From NCBI GenBank assembly GCA_937873445.1, contig CALMWF010000031.1, positions 1-64,000 on the forward strand: DNA of 64,000 nt. Reading direction: 5' to 3'. Positions 45,210 through 53,958 of the stretch are shown here, piece after piece (within the stretch, counting starts at the first letter, position 1; every line of letters starts with the position of its first letter). Source of the stretch: an uncultured Alphaproteobacteria bacterium (GTDB taxonomy: Bacteria; Pseudomonadota; Alphaproteobacteria; Rhizobiales; Aestuariivirgaceae). Position numbers and translations under genes: made by a program. The notes under the pieces were generated by a model. The model ran no database searches, was not told the DNA's origin, and saw nothing but the letters and a program-made list of their open reading frames with translations.

Positions 45210-45938
45210 ATGCCTGACTGGCTCGCCAAAGCACTGACGCTCCTGTCCTGGGGGCCTGCTGGCTATGGCGATGAACTGTTTCATGGGGCGCTGCGCACCA
45301 TCGAGATTTCAGCGCTCGCCTATTTTCTGGGCCTGACCATCGGGGCGCTAGCGGCCACCGGCAAGCTCTATGGCCCCAACTGGCTGAAGAAGCTGCTCAA
45401 CGGCTACACCACGCTGGTGCGCGCCGTGCCCGAACTGGTGCTGCTTCTGCTGCTCTATTATGCCGGCACCGACATGGTGAATACGCTGCTCGGCGGCTTC
45501 GGCAAGGGGCCGGTGGAGGTGAACGGCATGGCGGCTGCCGTGGGCGTTCTCGGCTTCGTGCAGGGCGCCTATTCAACCGAGGTGATCCGGGCCGCCATTC
45601 TCGCCATTCCGCATGGCCAGCTGGAGGCGGCGCGCGCCTTTGGCATGGGCGGGCCGCTCATGGCCCGGCGCATCATCATGCCCGCCATGCTGCCCTTTGC
45701 CATGCCGGGCCTGGCCAATCTGTGGCTGATCGTCACCAAGGATTCCGCGCTGGTGTCGGTGGTGGGCGGCATTGCCGAACTGTCGCTGGTGACCAAGCAG
45801 GCCGCCGGTGTCACCAAGCAATATCTGCTGCTCTATCTGGTCACGGCCTTCATTTATCTGACCATCACGCTGTTTTCCAACCGCATCTTCAACTGGCTTG
45901 AGCGCATGACCCGGCGCGGCCAGCGCAAGCTGGTGTGA
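45210..45938 (+). CDS. Amino-acid ABC transporter permease (HisQ/ArtQ type)
   Basis: Encodes 242 residues, five or six membrane helices, with the permease loop EAARAFGMGGPLMARRIIMP and the family N-terminal segment HGALRTIEISALAYFLGLTI. It forms the inner-membrane channel with the next gene product. The ribosome-binding site is CGGAGTTTCC. Confidence 0.93.
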   Translation: MPDWLAKALTLLSWGPAGYGDELFHGALRTIEISALAYFLGLTIGALAATGKLYGPNWLKKLLNGYTTLVRAVPELVLLLLLYYAGTDMVNTLLGGFGKGPVEVNGMAAAVGVLGFVQGAYSTEVIRAAILAIPHGQLEAARAFGMGGPLMARRIIMPAMLPFAMPGLANLWLIVTKDSALVSVVGGIAELSLVTKQAAGVTKQYLLLYLVTAFIYLTITLFSNRIFNWLERMTRRGQRKLV

Positions 45939-45945
45939 GGGCGGC

Positions 45946-46635
45946 ATGGTCTGGGACTGGCTCTTCACCTATTGGCCGCAACTGCTCTACGGGCTGTGGA
46001 TCACGCTGGTTCTCTTGTTCCTGTCGATGACGCTGGGCATGATGCTGGCGGTGCCCATCGGCCTTGTGCAGGTGACGGGGCCATGGTGGCTCAAATATCC
46101 GGCGCGCGGCTTCTGCACCTTCATCCGCGGCACGCCGCTGCTCATTCAGCTGTGGCTTATGTATTACGGCCTCGGCCAGATTTTCCCGATGATTCCCGGC
46201 CTGCGCCACAGTTTCCTGTGGCCGGTGCTGCGCGAGGGATTTTTCTATGCCGTGCTGGCCTTCACCCTGTCCACGGCGGGATATGAAGGCGAAGTGATGC
46301 GCGGCGCCTTCCTGGGTGTGCCGCGCGGCGAACTGGAGGCGGCGCGCGCCATCGGCATGTCGCCCTGGCAGGTGCTGCGCCGGGTGTGGCTGCCGCGGGC
46401 GCTGCGCCAGGTGCTGCCGACGCTGAACGGTGAAACCATCCTGCAGCTCAAATCAACGCCGCTGGCCTATACGGTGACGGTGATGGATCTGATGGGGGCC
46501 ACCAGCATGATCCGGCAGGACACCTACCGCATCTATGAACCGCTGATTTTCATCGCGGTCATCTACATGGTCATCACCTTCATCATCACCAAGGGTTTTG
46601 CCTGGGCCGAGCGGCAGGTGCCGGTGAAGCGCTAG
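45946..46635 (+). CDS. Amino-acid ABC transporter permease (HisM/ArtM type)
   Basis: Encodes 229 residues with the loop EAARAIGMSPWQVLRRVWLP, the motif TFIRGTPLLIQLWLMYYGLG and about five membrane helices. It lies seven bases after its partner permease and four bases before the amidohydrolase gene. Confidence 0.94.
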   Translation: MVWDWLFTYWPQLLYGLWITLVLLFLSMTLGMMLAVPIGLVQVTGPWWLKYPARGFCTFIRGTPLLIQLWLMYYGLGQIFPMIPGLRHSFLWPVLREGFFYAVLAFTLSTAGYEGEVMRGAFLGVPRGELEAARAIGMSPWQVLRRVWLPRALRQVLPTLNGETILQLKSTPLAYTVTVMDLMGATSMIRQDTYRIYEPLIFIAVIYMVITFIITKGFAWAERQVPVKR

Positions 46636-46639
46636 GGCC

Positions 46640-47791
46640 ATGACGGTGCATACGGACAGTTCAGAACTGGTGGCGCTGCGCCATGATCTGCACCGCCACC
46701 CGGAACTGCAGTTCGAGGAGCAGCGCACGGCGGCTCTTGTGGCGCGCGAACTGGCGGCGGCGGGTTTTGCCGTCACCACGGGCATTGCCCGCACCGGCGT
46801 GGTGGGCACCTTGCGCAAGGGCACGGGCCGCAGGGTGATGGGCATCCGCGCCGACATGGACGCCCTGCCGATCCACGAGACCACCAATCTGCCCTATGCC
46901 TCCGTCACGCCCGGCAAGATGCATGCCTGCGGCCATGACGGCCACACCACCATGCTCATCGGCCTGGCCCGGCGGCTGGCGCGCACGGAGTTTGACGGCA
47001 CGGTGCACCTCATCTTCCAGCCCGCGGAAGAAGGCGAAGGCGGCGCCCGCCATATGGTGGAGGAGGGGCTGTTTCAGCGCTTTCCCTGCGACGGCGTGTT
47101 CGCCCTGCATAATATTCCGGGGGTGGGCGCGGGGCAGGTCATGGTGCGCGGCGGCCCCATCACGGCGGCGGTGGATGTGCTGAATGTCACCATTCATGGG
47201 GTTGCGGGCCATGGCGCCATTCCGCACCGGGCGGTGGATCCGGTGGTGGCGGCGGCAGCGGCGGTGATGGCGCTGCAGACGGCGGTGTCGCGCAATCTTG
47301 ATCCGCTGGATGCCGCCGTGGTCACGGTGGGGGCCATCAATGGCGGGGTGATGGCCACTGCCATTCCCGAGGCGGTGACACTGAAGATCGGTCTGCGCAC
47401 GGTGACGCCGGATGTGCGGGTGCTGATGAAGGGGCGCATTGCCGCCCTTCTCGACGGCCAGGCGAAGAGCTTCGGCTGCCGGGCGGAACTGGACTGGGGC
47501 GAGGGCGGCGATTATCCGCCGGGCTTCAATGATCCCGGCCTTGCGGCATTGGTGCGCCAGACCGCCCTGGCCATGGGACAGGATGCGGCGGCGGTGGACA
47601 TGCGCGGCCCGTTCATGTTCTCCGAGGATTTTGCCTTCATGCAGCAGGTGGTTCGGGCCTGCTACTTCGGCCTTGGCAATGGCGACAGCCGGGCGCTGCA
47701 TGACCCCGGCTATGACTTCAATGACCGGCTTCTGGAACTGGGCCCGGCCTTCTGGCAGCGGCTGGTGGCGAACTTCCTGCCGGTGCCATGA
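46640..47791 (+). CDS. M20-family amidohydrolase (hippurate/N-acyl-amino-acid hydrolase type)
   Basis: Encodes 383 residues. Metal-binding motifs are MHACGHDGHTTMLIGLARRL, FQPAEEGEGGARHMVEEGLF (catalytic Glu), HNIPGVGAGQVM and SEDFAFMQQ, with the dimerisation domain from about 185 to 295. Family members cleave amide bonds of N-acylated amino acids, such as hippurate or indole-acetyl-amino acids, in the cytoplasm. Being the last gene of an amino-acid ABC operon, it probably processes the imported compound. Confidence 0.9.
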   Translation: MTVHTDSSELVALRHDLHRHPELQFEEQRTAALVARELAAAGFAVTTGIARTGVVGTLRKGTGRRVMGIRADMDALPIHETTNLPYASVTPGKMHACGHDGHTTMLIGLARRLARTEFDGTVHLIFQPAEEGEGGARHMVEEGLFQRFPCDGVFALHNIPGVGAGQVMVRGGPITAAVDVLNVTIHGVAGHGAIPHRAVDPVVAAAAAVMALQTAVSRNLDPLDAAVVTVGAINGGVMATAIPEAVTLKIGLRTVTPDVRVLMKGRIAALLDGQAKSFGCRAELDWGEGGDYPPGFNDPGLAALVRQTALAMGQDAAAVDMRGPFMFSEDFAFMQQVVRACYFGLGNGDSRALHDPGYDFNDRLLELGPAFWQRLVANFLPVP

Positions 47792-47819
47792 AAAAGCCCC
47801 GGCACGGCGGCCGGGGCTT
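47791..47819 (-). terminator. Intrinsic terminator for the polyphosphate kinase gene
   Basis: CCGGGGC... the 9-bp stem AAGCCCCGG/CCGGGGCTT with an eight-base loop is followed on the minus strand by a TTTTT run (bases 47791-47795 on plus). It lies between convergent genes and may also slow plus-strand transcription. Confidence 0.8.
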
Positions 47820-47839
47820 CAAGGGGGCAGGGGGTCTGA

Positions 47840-48832
47840 CTATTTGCGCCGCTTTTCCGGATGCAGGCTCTTGCCCAGAATGCTGTCATCACGGTTGACG
47901 ACATGGGCCGATGACCCGACGATGAGCGGATCGGGGCCTGCTGCCACCTTCTTGTTCTTGTCCTTGTAGGGCAGCGACGACAGGAAATGCTGCATGCAAT
48001 TGAGGCGGGCGCGCTTCTTGTCGTCGGACTTGACGATGGTCCAGGGCGCGTCGGCGGTGTCGGTGTAGAAGAACATGGCCTCCTTGGCCTCGGTGTAATC
48101 CTCCCACTTGTCGAGGGAGGCCTTGTCGATGGGCGACAGCTTCCACTGTTTCAGCGGGTCATGTTCACGCGACCTGAAGCGGCGGAGCTGTTCCTCGCGC
48201 GTTACCGAGAACCAGAACTTGAACAGGTGAATGCCGGAGCGCACCAGCATGCGCTCAAGTTCCGGGCACTGGCGCATGAATTCGAGATATTCATTGGGCG
48301 AACAGAAGCCCATGACGCGCTCCACCCCGGCGCGGTTGTACCACGAGCGGTCGAAGAACACGATCTCGCCGGCGGCCGGCAGATTTTCAATGTAGCGCTG
48401 GAAATACCACTGGGTCTTTTCGCGCTCGGAGGGTTTCTCCAGCGCCACCACGCGCGCCCCGCGCGGGTTCAGATGTTCCATAAAGCGCTTGATGGTGCCG
48501 CCCTTGCCGGCGGCGTCGCGGCCCTCGAAGATGATGACGATCTTTTCGCCCTTTTCCTTCACCCAGCTTTGCGCCTTCAGCAGTTCGACCTGAAGCCGTT
48601 CCATTTCCTTTTCATAGGCCTTGGTGGAAAGGCGCGACTGGTAGGGATATTCGCCGCTCTCGAAGGCATGGCGGATGGCATCGGCATCATGACGCATGCG
48701 CACCGGGGGGATGACCTCCGTGGCCGGAGCAGAGGCCGTGGCGCCGTTTCTGGACGGTTTCGGGTCGGGGGTGGCCTCAGCCGGGGTTGGGGCGGCGGGG
48801 GCTGGGGGCGTTTCGGCCTTGGTCTCGGTCAT
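47840..48832 (-). CDS. ppk2: Polyphosphate kinase 2
   Basis: Encodes 330 residues from ATG 48832 after AAGGAGGTTCC. PPK2 transfers phosphate between polyphosphate and nucleotides. Walker A is FEGRDAAGKGGTIKRFMEHL (GRDAAGKG from residue 104), and the lid region has FFDRSWYNRAGVERVMGFC. Residues 1-45 are a proline/alanine-rich, probably disordered tail (ETPPAPAAPTPAEATPDPKP). The class (ADP- or GDP/AMP-preferring) cannot be set from sight. Confidence 0.93.
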   Translation of the reverse strand: MTETKAETPPAPAAPTPAEATPDPKPSRNGATASAPATEVIPPVRMRHDADAIRHAFESGEYPYQSRLSTKAYEKEMERLQVELLKAQSWVKEKGEKIVIIFEGRDAAGKGGTIKRFMEHLNPRGARVVALEKPSEREKTQWYFQRYIENLPAAGEIVFFDRSWYNRAGVERVMGFCSPNEYLEFMRQCPELERMLVRSGIHLFKFWFSVTREEQLRRFRSREHDPLKQWKLSPIDKASLDKWEDYTEAKEAMFFYTDTADAPWTIVKSDDKKRARLNCMQHFLSSLPYKDKNKKVAAGPDPLIVGSSAHVVNRDDSILGKSLHPEKRRK

Positions 48833-48920
48833 GGAACCTCCTTGCAGACATGACGACTTTACCGCCGGGCCGGGAGGCGGCAACTGCCGAAATGGCAGGA
48901 TGGTGATGTCACTGGGGAAA

Positions 48921-48995
48921 TGGTGAGCCCGGCGCGGATCGAACGCGCGACCTACTGATTAAAAGTCAGACGCTCTACCACTGAGCTACGGGCCC
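48921..48995 (-). tRNA. tRNA-Lys (anticodon UUU)
   Basis: A complete 75-base cloverleaf on the minus strand. The acceptor stem GGGCCCG pairs with CGGGCTC (one G-U), the D stem is GCTC/GAGC, the anticodon loop CTTTTAA, the T stem GCGCG/CGCGC with loop TTCGATC, then A73 and an encoded CCA (48921-48923). The only defect is a U27-U43 mismatch at the top of the anticodon stem. Confidence 0.97.
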
Positions 48996-49024
48996 TCCGA
49001 GTCATGTCTCTCGGGACGGCGCGG

Positions 49025-49053
49025 ACCATAGTTGCGGGGGCTTGGGGGGTCAA
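49025..49053 (-). promoter_or_regulatory. Predicted tRNA-Lys promoter
   Basis: On the minus strand TTGACC (49048-49053), a 17-bp spacer and TATGGT (49025-49030), preceded by C to give CTTGAC, a common strong -35 for stable RNA genes in this class. The predicted start is about 23 bases before the tRNA. Confidence 0.65.
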
Positions 49054-49220
49054 GCCTTCAATGGCCGGGATATTGCCCCTGCCCATCAACCAAGAAATGC
49101 CGTAATGGGTGCCCAAACCGGGGGTTTGAGCTATGGCCTTGGCTTCAGTAAAAGGGTTGGGCCGGGGCGCGAATCCATCCGCTCTCCGGGCGCTGGCGCC
49201 GGAACCCAGAGGACAGGGGC

Positions 49221-50579
49221 ATGGGTGACATTGCATTGATCGTTCTGGCGGCCGGCAAGGGCACGCGCATGAAGTCCAGCCTGCCCAAGGTGCTGCACCG
49301 GGCGGCGGGACGCAGCCTGCTTGGCCATGTGCTGACCGCGGCCAGAACGCTTGATCCCAGGCGCGTGGTGGTGGTTCATGGCCCGGACATGCCGGCCGTG
49401 GAGGCCGAGGCGCGCCGCTATTTCCCGGACTGTGCCTTTGCCCTGCAGGAAGAGCGCAACGGCACGGCGGGCGCCGTCAAGACGGCGGAAGCCGCCTTGA
49501 AGGGGTTTTCCGGCACGGTGGTGGTGCTTTATGCCGATGTGCCGCTGGTCAACGGCGAGGATGTGAAGGCGCTGGCCGAAGCGCTGTGGGAGCGCCAGCC
49601 CATTGCCGTCATGGGTTTTGAGGCCAGGAACCCGCATGGCTATGGCCGCCTGCTGCGGTCGCGCGATGGCCACATCAGCGGGATTGTGGAGGAGCTTGAC
49701 GCATCGCCTGAGGAAAAGGCCATAACCCTCTGCAATTCCGGGATCATTGCCATTGATGCCAAGCTGCTCTGGGAGCTGCTGCCGAAAATCGACAACCAGA
49801 ATGCCAAGGGCGAATATTATCTGACCGACCTGGTGGGGCTGGTGGCCGACCATGGCCGGCGGGTGGGACTGGTCACCTGTGCCGAGGATGATGTGGCGGG
49901 CGTCAACGACCGGGTGCAGCTGGCGGTCATCGAGCAGCGCCTGCAGACCCGCTACCGCGAGCGCGCCATGCTGGGCGGGGCCACGCTGGTGTGCCCCGGC
50001 AGCATCATCTTTGCAGCCGACACGGTGCTGGGCAGCGATGTGGTGGTGGAACCCTTTGTGGTGTTCGGCCCCGGTGTGACGGTTGGCAACAATGTGGACA
50101 TTCTGGCCCATTGCCACATCGAGGGGGCAACCATCGGCGATGGCGCACGCATTGGCCCCTATGCCCGGCTGCGGCCGGGGGCGGAGATTGGCGCCAATGC
50201 CCATATCGGCAATTTCGTGGAAGTGAAGAAGGCGAAGATCGGGGTGGGTGCCAAGGTCAATCACCTGAGCTACATCGGCGATGCCGAGGTGGGCGCGGGC
50301 AGCAATATCGGTGCCGGCACCATCACCTGCAATTACGACGGCTTCGACAAACACCTGACACGCATTGGCGAGAAGGTTTTTGTCGGTTCCAACACGGCGC
50401 TGGTGGCGCCGGTGACGGTGGGGGCGGGTGCCACCATCGGGGCCGGAACCGTGGTGGCGGCCGATGTGCCGGCCGATGCACTGGCGGTGGCGCGTCCCGC
50501 GCTCGCCATCAAGGAAGGCTGGTCGGCGCGCTTCCGCGCCGCCAAGGCGGCCAAGAAGGCCGCGCAGAAGAAGGTTTAA
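49221..50579 (+). CDS. glmU: Bifunctional UDP-GlcNAc pyrophosphorylase / glucosamine-1-phosphate acetyltransferase
   Basis: Encodes 452 residues. The N-terminal uridyltransferase has VLAAGKGTRMKSSLPKVLHR and LYADVPLVNGEDV; the C-terminal left-handed beta-helix (from about 255) has GARIGPYARLRPGAEIGANA, GAGTITCNYDGFDK and VGSNTALVAPVTVGAGATIG. It makes UDP-GlcNAc for peptidoglycan and lipopolysaccharide. The tail is lysine/alanine-rich (AAKAAKKAAQKKV). glmS follows after nine bases. Confidence 0.98.
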   Translation: MGDIALIVLAAGKGTRMKSSLPKVLHRAAGRSLLGHVLTAARTLDPRRVVVVHGPDMPAVEAEARRYFPDCAFALQEERNGTAGAVKTAEAALKGFSGTVVVLYADVPLVNGEDVKALAEALWERQPIAVMGFEARNPHGYGRLLRSRDGHISGIVEELDASPEEKAITLCNSGIIAIDAKLLWELLPKIDNQNAKGEYYLTDLVGLVADHGRRVGLVTCAEDDVAGVNDRVQLAVIEQRLQTRYRERAMLGGATLVCPGSIIFAADTVLGSDVVVEPFVVFGPGVTVGNNVDILAHCHIEGATIGDGARIGPYARLRPGAEIGANAHIGNFVEVKKAKIGVGAKVNHLSYIGDAEVGAGSNIGAGTITCNYDGFDKHLTRIGEKVFVGSNTALVAPVTVGAGATIGAGTVVAADVPADALAVARPALAIKEGWSARFRAAKAAKKAAQKKV

Positions 50580-50588
50580 GGGGGCAGC

Positions 50589-52415
50589 ATGTGCGGCATT
50601 GTAGGCATACTCGGCAACAAGCCGGTGGCGCTGGATATTGTTGAGGCGCTGCGGCGTCTGGAATACCGCGGTTATGACTCCGCCGGGGTGGCAACCGTGG
50701 AGAACGGCACCATCCGGCGGCGCCGCGCGGTGGGCAAGCTGCGCAATCTTGAAGAGGTGCTGCGGGCCGAGCCGCTGTCCGGCACCTCCGGTGTCGGCCA
50801 TACGCGCTGGGCCACCCATGGCGGCGTGACCGAGATCAACGCCCATCCGCATATCGTTGATGATGTGGTGATTGTGCATAACGGCATCATCGAGAACTTC
50901 CGTGAACTGAAGGCCGAACTGGAGGCGGAGGGGGCGCGCTTTGAAAGCCAGACCGACACCGAGGTGGTGGCCCAGCTGCTGGCGCGGGCCCGCCGCCAGA
51001 ACAAGAAGCCGCGCGAGGCCGTGGCGGAAATCCTGGGCCGCCTGCGCGGCGCCTTTGCGCTGGCCATGCTGTTCAAGGGCGACGAAAACCTGCTGATCGG
51101 CGCACGCAACGGCCCGCCGCTGGCCATCGGCCATGGTGAGGGCGAAATGTATCTCGGCTCCGACGCCATTGCCCTGGCGCCCTTCACCAACCGCATCACC
51201 TATCTGGAGGATGGGGACTGGACGGTGCTGACGCGCAATTCGGTGGAAATCTATGGCCCGGACAACCGGCGCATCGACCGGCCGATGAGCTTTTCGCAGG
51301 CATCGTCCATGATGGTGGACAAGGGCGGCCACCGGCACTTCATGGCCAAGGAAATTGCCGAGCAGCCGGAGGTGGTGGGCCACACCCTGTCGGAATATGT
51401 GGACTTTGCCACGCGCACGGTGCGGGTGCCGGAGCGGTTGCCCTTCGATTTCAGGACACTCGACCGCATCTCCATCACGGCCTGCGGCACGGCCTCCTAT
51501 GCCGGGCTGGCGGCGAAATACTGGTTCGAGAAGGTGGCGCGCCTGCCGGTCGAGGTCGATATTGCCTCGGAGTTCCGCTACCGCGAGGCACCGCTGACGC
51601 CGAACGGACTGGCCATTGTCATTTCGCAGTCGGGTGAAACCGCCGACACGCTGGCCAGCCTGCGCTACTGCAAGCAGCAGGGCCAGCACACCATGGCAGT
51701 GGTCAATGTGCCGGAATCCACCATTGCGCGGGAATCGGAACTGGTGTTCCGCACCTTTGCCGGGCCGGAAATCGGGGTGGCCTCCACCAAGGCCTTCACC
51801 TGCCAGCTGGCGGCACTGGCGGCACTGGCGCTGCTGGCTGCCAAGCTGCGCGGCACGCTGAGCCCCGAGCACGAGCAGGAACTGGTGGGGGCGCTGATCG
51901 AGGCGCCGCGCCACATGACCGAAATTCTCAAGGAGGAAAAGCACATTGCCGAGGTGGCGCGCGAACTGGCGCATTCACGCGATGTGCTGTTTCTGGGGCG
52001 CGGCATCAATTTTCCCATCGCGCTGGAAGGGGCACTCAAGCTCAAGGAAATTTCCTACATTCACGCCGAGGGCTATGCGGCGGGTGAGCTGAAGCATGGC
52101 CCCATCGCCCTGGTGGATGAGAATGTGCCGGTCATTGTCATTGCCCCGCGCGACGAGCTGTATGAGAAAACCATCTCCAACATGGAGGAGGTGGCGGCCC
52201 GCGGCGGCAAGATTGTGCTGATGACCGACGACAAGGCGCTGGAGGACAATGCTCACAAGACCTTCCGGCGCATCCGCGTGCCGGTGGCTCACAGCTTCAT
52301 CAGTCCGCTGATCTATGCCATTCCGGTTCAGCTTCTGGCCTATCACGCGGCCGTGGTCATGGGCACGGACGTGGACCAGCCGCGCAATCTGGCCAAGTCG
52401 GTGACGGTGGAATAA
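50589..52415 (+). CDS. glmS: Glucosamine-6-phosphate synthase (isomerising)
   Basis: Encodes 608 residues. The amidotransferase domain starts MCGIVGILGNKPVAL with the nucleophilic Cys2, and GHTRWATHGGVTEINAHPHI follows. Two SIS sugar-isomerase domains include SITACGTASYAGLAAKYWFE and ISQSGETADTLASLRYCKQQ, and the end DQPRNLAKSVTVE is diagnostic. It makes glucosamine-6-phosphate from fructose-6-phosphate and glutamine. The nine-base gap after glmU leaves no room for a glmS ribozyme. Confidence 0.98.
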   Translation: MCGIVGILGNKPVALDIVEALRRLEYRGYDSAGVATVENGTIRRRRAVGKLRNLEEVLRAEPLSGTSGVGHTRWATHGGVTEINAHPHIVDDVVIVHNGIIENFRELKAELEAEGARFESQTDTEVVAQLLARARRQNKKPREAVAEILGRLRGAFALAMLFKGDENLLIGARNGPPLAIGHGEGEMYLGSDAIALAPFTNRITYLEDGDWTVLTRNSVEIYGPDNRRIDRPMSFSQASSMMVDKGGHRHFMAKEIAEQPEVVGHTLSEYVDFATRTVRVPERLPFDFRTLDRISITACGTASYAGLAAKYWFEKVARLPVEVDIASEFRYREAPLTPNGLAIVISQSGETADTLASLRYCKQQGQHTMAVVNVPESTIARESELVFRTFAGPEIGVASTKAFTCQLAALAALALLAAKLRGTLSPEHEQELVGALIEAPRHMTEILKEEKHIAEVARELAHSRDVLFLGRGINFPIALEGALKLKEISYIHAEGYAAGELKHGPIALVDENVPVIVIAPRDELYEKTISNMEEVAARGGKIVLMTDDKALEDNAHKTFRRIRVPVAHSFISPLIYAIPVQLLAYHAAVVMGTDVDQPRNLAKSVTVE

Positions 52416-52418
52416 CCC

Positions 52419-52757
52419 TCAGTGATGGGCCCGGCGGCGGGGACGAAAGGCGTTCAGGGCCTCGTCAAAGCCGTCAAAATAATCCTTGATCTCGGGGTGG
52501 CGCAGCGGCTCACCCGAGGTGTCAGACAGCAGGTTCTGCTCTGACACATAGGCCTGATATTCGGTGTCCTCGTTTTCAGCCAGCAAATGATAGAAAGGCT
52601 GGTCACGGCGCGGCCGCACCTCGGCGGGAATGGCGTTCCACCAGTCCTCGGTGTTGCTGAACACCGGATCCACGTCAAAGATGACGCCGCGGAAGGGGAA
52701 GAAGCGGTGCTTCACCACCTGGCCGATGCGGAACTTGGCGCTGGGAATGTCCTTCAT
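52419..52757 (-). CDS. hspQ: Heat shock protein HspQ (YccV-like)
   Basis: Encodes 112 residues with AKFRIGQVVKHRFFPFRGVI, EDWWNAIPAEVRPRRDQPFY and AYVSEQNLLSDTSGEP, the conserved fold of HspQ/YccV. In enterobacteria it is a Lon-linked protein that affects proteolysis specificity and DnaA turnover. It is last in a minus-strand operon after the hydroxylase gene and converges on glmS with three bases between. Confidence 0.92.
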   Translation of the reverse strand: MKDIPSAKFRIGQVVKHRFFPFRGVIFDVDPVFSNTEDWWNAIPAEVRPRRDQPFYHLLAENEDTEYQAYVSEQNLLSDTSGEPLRHPEIKDYFDGFDEALNAFRPRRRAHH

Positions 52758-52766
52758 GGGCGAAGC

Positions 52767-53957
52767 TCAGGCGCGCTTGCGCATGGCATAGGGCAGCGAG
52801 GCATCGGGCGCCAGCCCTTCGCGCATGATCCATTCGCGCACCGGCGGCAACATCCGCACCAGTGACAGGCCGGCGACGCGGGCAAGGTCCAGCGGGGCCA
52901 GCGCCGCCAAGAGCGACGTATTCATGAAGCCGATGGCGCTCTGGCGCAGCCAGAGATCGCCCTTGCGCAGATCATCATACTCCTTCAGCACATGGTCGGC
53001 GCCGGGATCGGCGCTGCCCGCCACCAGGTCGGCGGCATGGGCGGCGTCTCGCAGCGACATGTTCAGTCCCTGGGCGCCGATGGGCGGGAACAGATGGGCG
53101 GCCTCGCCGATGAGCAGGGTGCGTTTGGCCGCCCAGACAGTGGGGCGCATGCCGCGCATGGCAAAGGCCCGGCGCGGCCCCATGTTTGACACAAGACCGA
53201 GACTGCCATGCAGTTCCGCCTGGATTTCGGCGGCGAGATCAGCATCGCTGAGGGCGGCAATCGTCTTGATGCGGGCGGGGCGGTCCATCCACACCAGGGC
53301 CGAGGCGCGGCCCGGCAGGGGCACGGTGGTGAAGGCGCCGTGGCGCTTGTGGGTTTCCACCGAAAAGCAGCGGTGATCGGCCGTGTGACTGAAGCTGGTC
53401 ACAAAGGCATCCTGGTCATAGTTCCAGCGGTCAACGGCAATGCCGGCTGCCGTGCGCAGGACCGAATGGGCACCGTCGGCGGCGAGCGCCACACGGGCGG
53501 AGAGAGTCTGGCCATTGTCCAGCGTAACGGCAATGGTGTCGGCATCGCTGCGGGCGCTCTGGCATCTGGCGGTGATGGTGGTGACCCCGGCCTCGGCGGC
53601 GCGCGCCACCAAAGCGGGGATGAGCAGGTCAAGCGGCAGGTTCCAGCCGAAGGCGTCCTCGCCCACCTCACTGGCGGCAAAGGTGAGGCGCGGGGCCTGC
53701 ACCAGATTGCCGGTGTCATCGACGATTTCCAGCCCCTTCAGCGGGGCGGTCTTGTCCTGCAGCGCGCCCGGCCACAGGCCAATGTGCTCAAGCAGGCGGA
53801 TGGACGGCGCCATGAGGGCGATGGTGCGCGGGTCACTGCGGCTTTCGGGCGTGATGAGCGCCGTTTTGACGCCAGAGGTGGCGAGCAGAATGGCAGCCGC
53901 CAGGCCGGCCGGTCCGCCGCCGGCAACAAGGGCTGTGTATTCAGTTACCGGGGTCAT
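52767..53957 (-). CDS. UbiH/UbiF-family FAD-dependent hydroxylase
   Basis: Encodes 396 residues from ATG 53957. The FAD-binding motif is LVAGGGPAGLAAAILLATSG, the second DG motif ALAADGAHSVLRTAAGI, and the C-terminal RTLLIGEAAHLFPPIGAQGL with NMSLRDA is the ubiquinone-hydroxylase signature. It probably hydroxylates the ubiquinone ring at the membrane, but which position cannot be said. The gene starts one base after the transferase stop. Confidence 0.88.
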   Translation of the reverse strand: MTPVTEYTALVAGGGPAGLAAAILLATSGVKTALITPESRSDPRTIALMAPSIRLLEHIGLWPGALQDKTAPLKGLEIVDDTGNLVQAPRLTFAASEVGEDAFGWNLPLDLLIPALVARAAEAGVTTITARCQSARSDADTIAVTLDNGQTLSARVALAADGAHSVLRTAAGIAVDRWNYDQDAFVTSFSHTADHRCFSVETHKRHGAFTTVPLPGRASALVWMDRPARIKTIAALSDADLAAEIQAELHGSLGLVSNMGPRRAFAMRGMRPTVWAAKRTLLIGEAAHLFPPIGAQGLNMSLRDAAHAADLVAGSADPGADHVLKEYDDLRKGDLWLRQSAIGFMNTSLLAALAPLDLARVAGLSLVRMLPPVREWIMREGLAPDASLPYAMRKRA

Positions 53958-53958
53958 G

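Noticed and set aside
50580-50588. glmS ribozyme
   Set aside because: Only nine bases separate glmU and glmS, so there is no space for it; it is a feature of Gram-positive glmS.
49131-51974. A 947-codon open frame on the minus strand opposite glmU and glmS
   Set aside because: It mirrors two certain genes on the other strand and has shadow composition rich in His, Arg and Gln. Similar long shadows opposite rpoA, uvrA and gyrA were dropped for the same reason.
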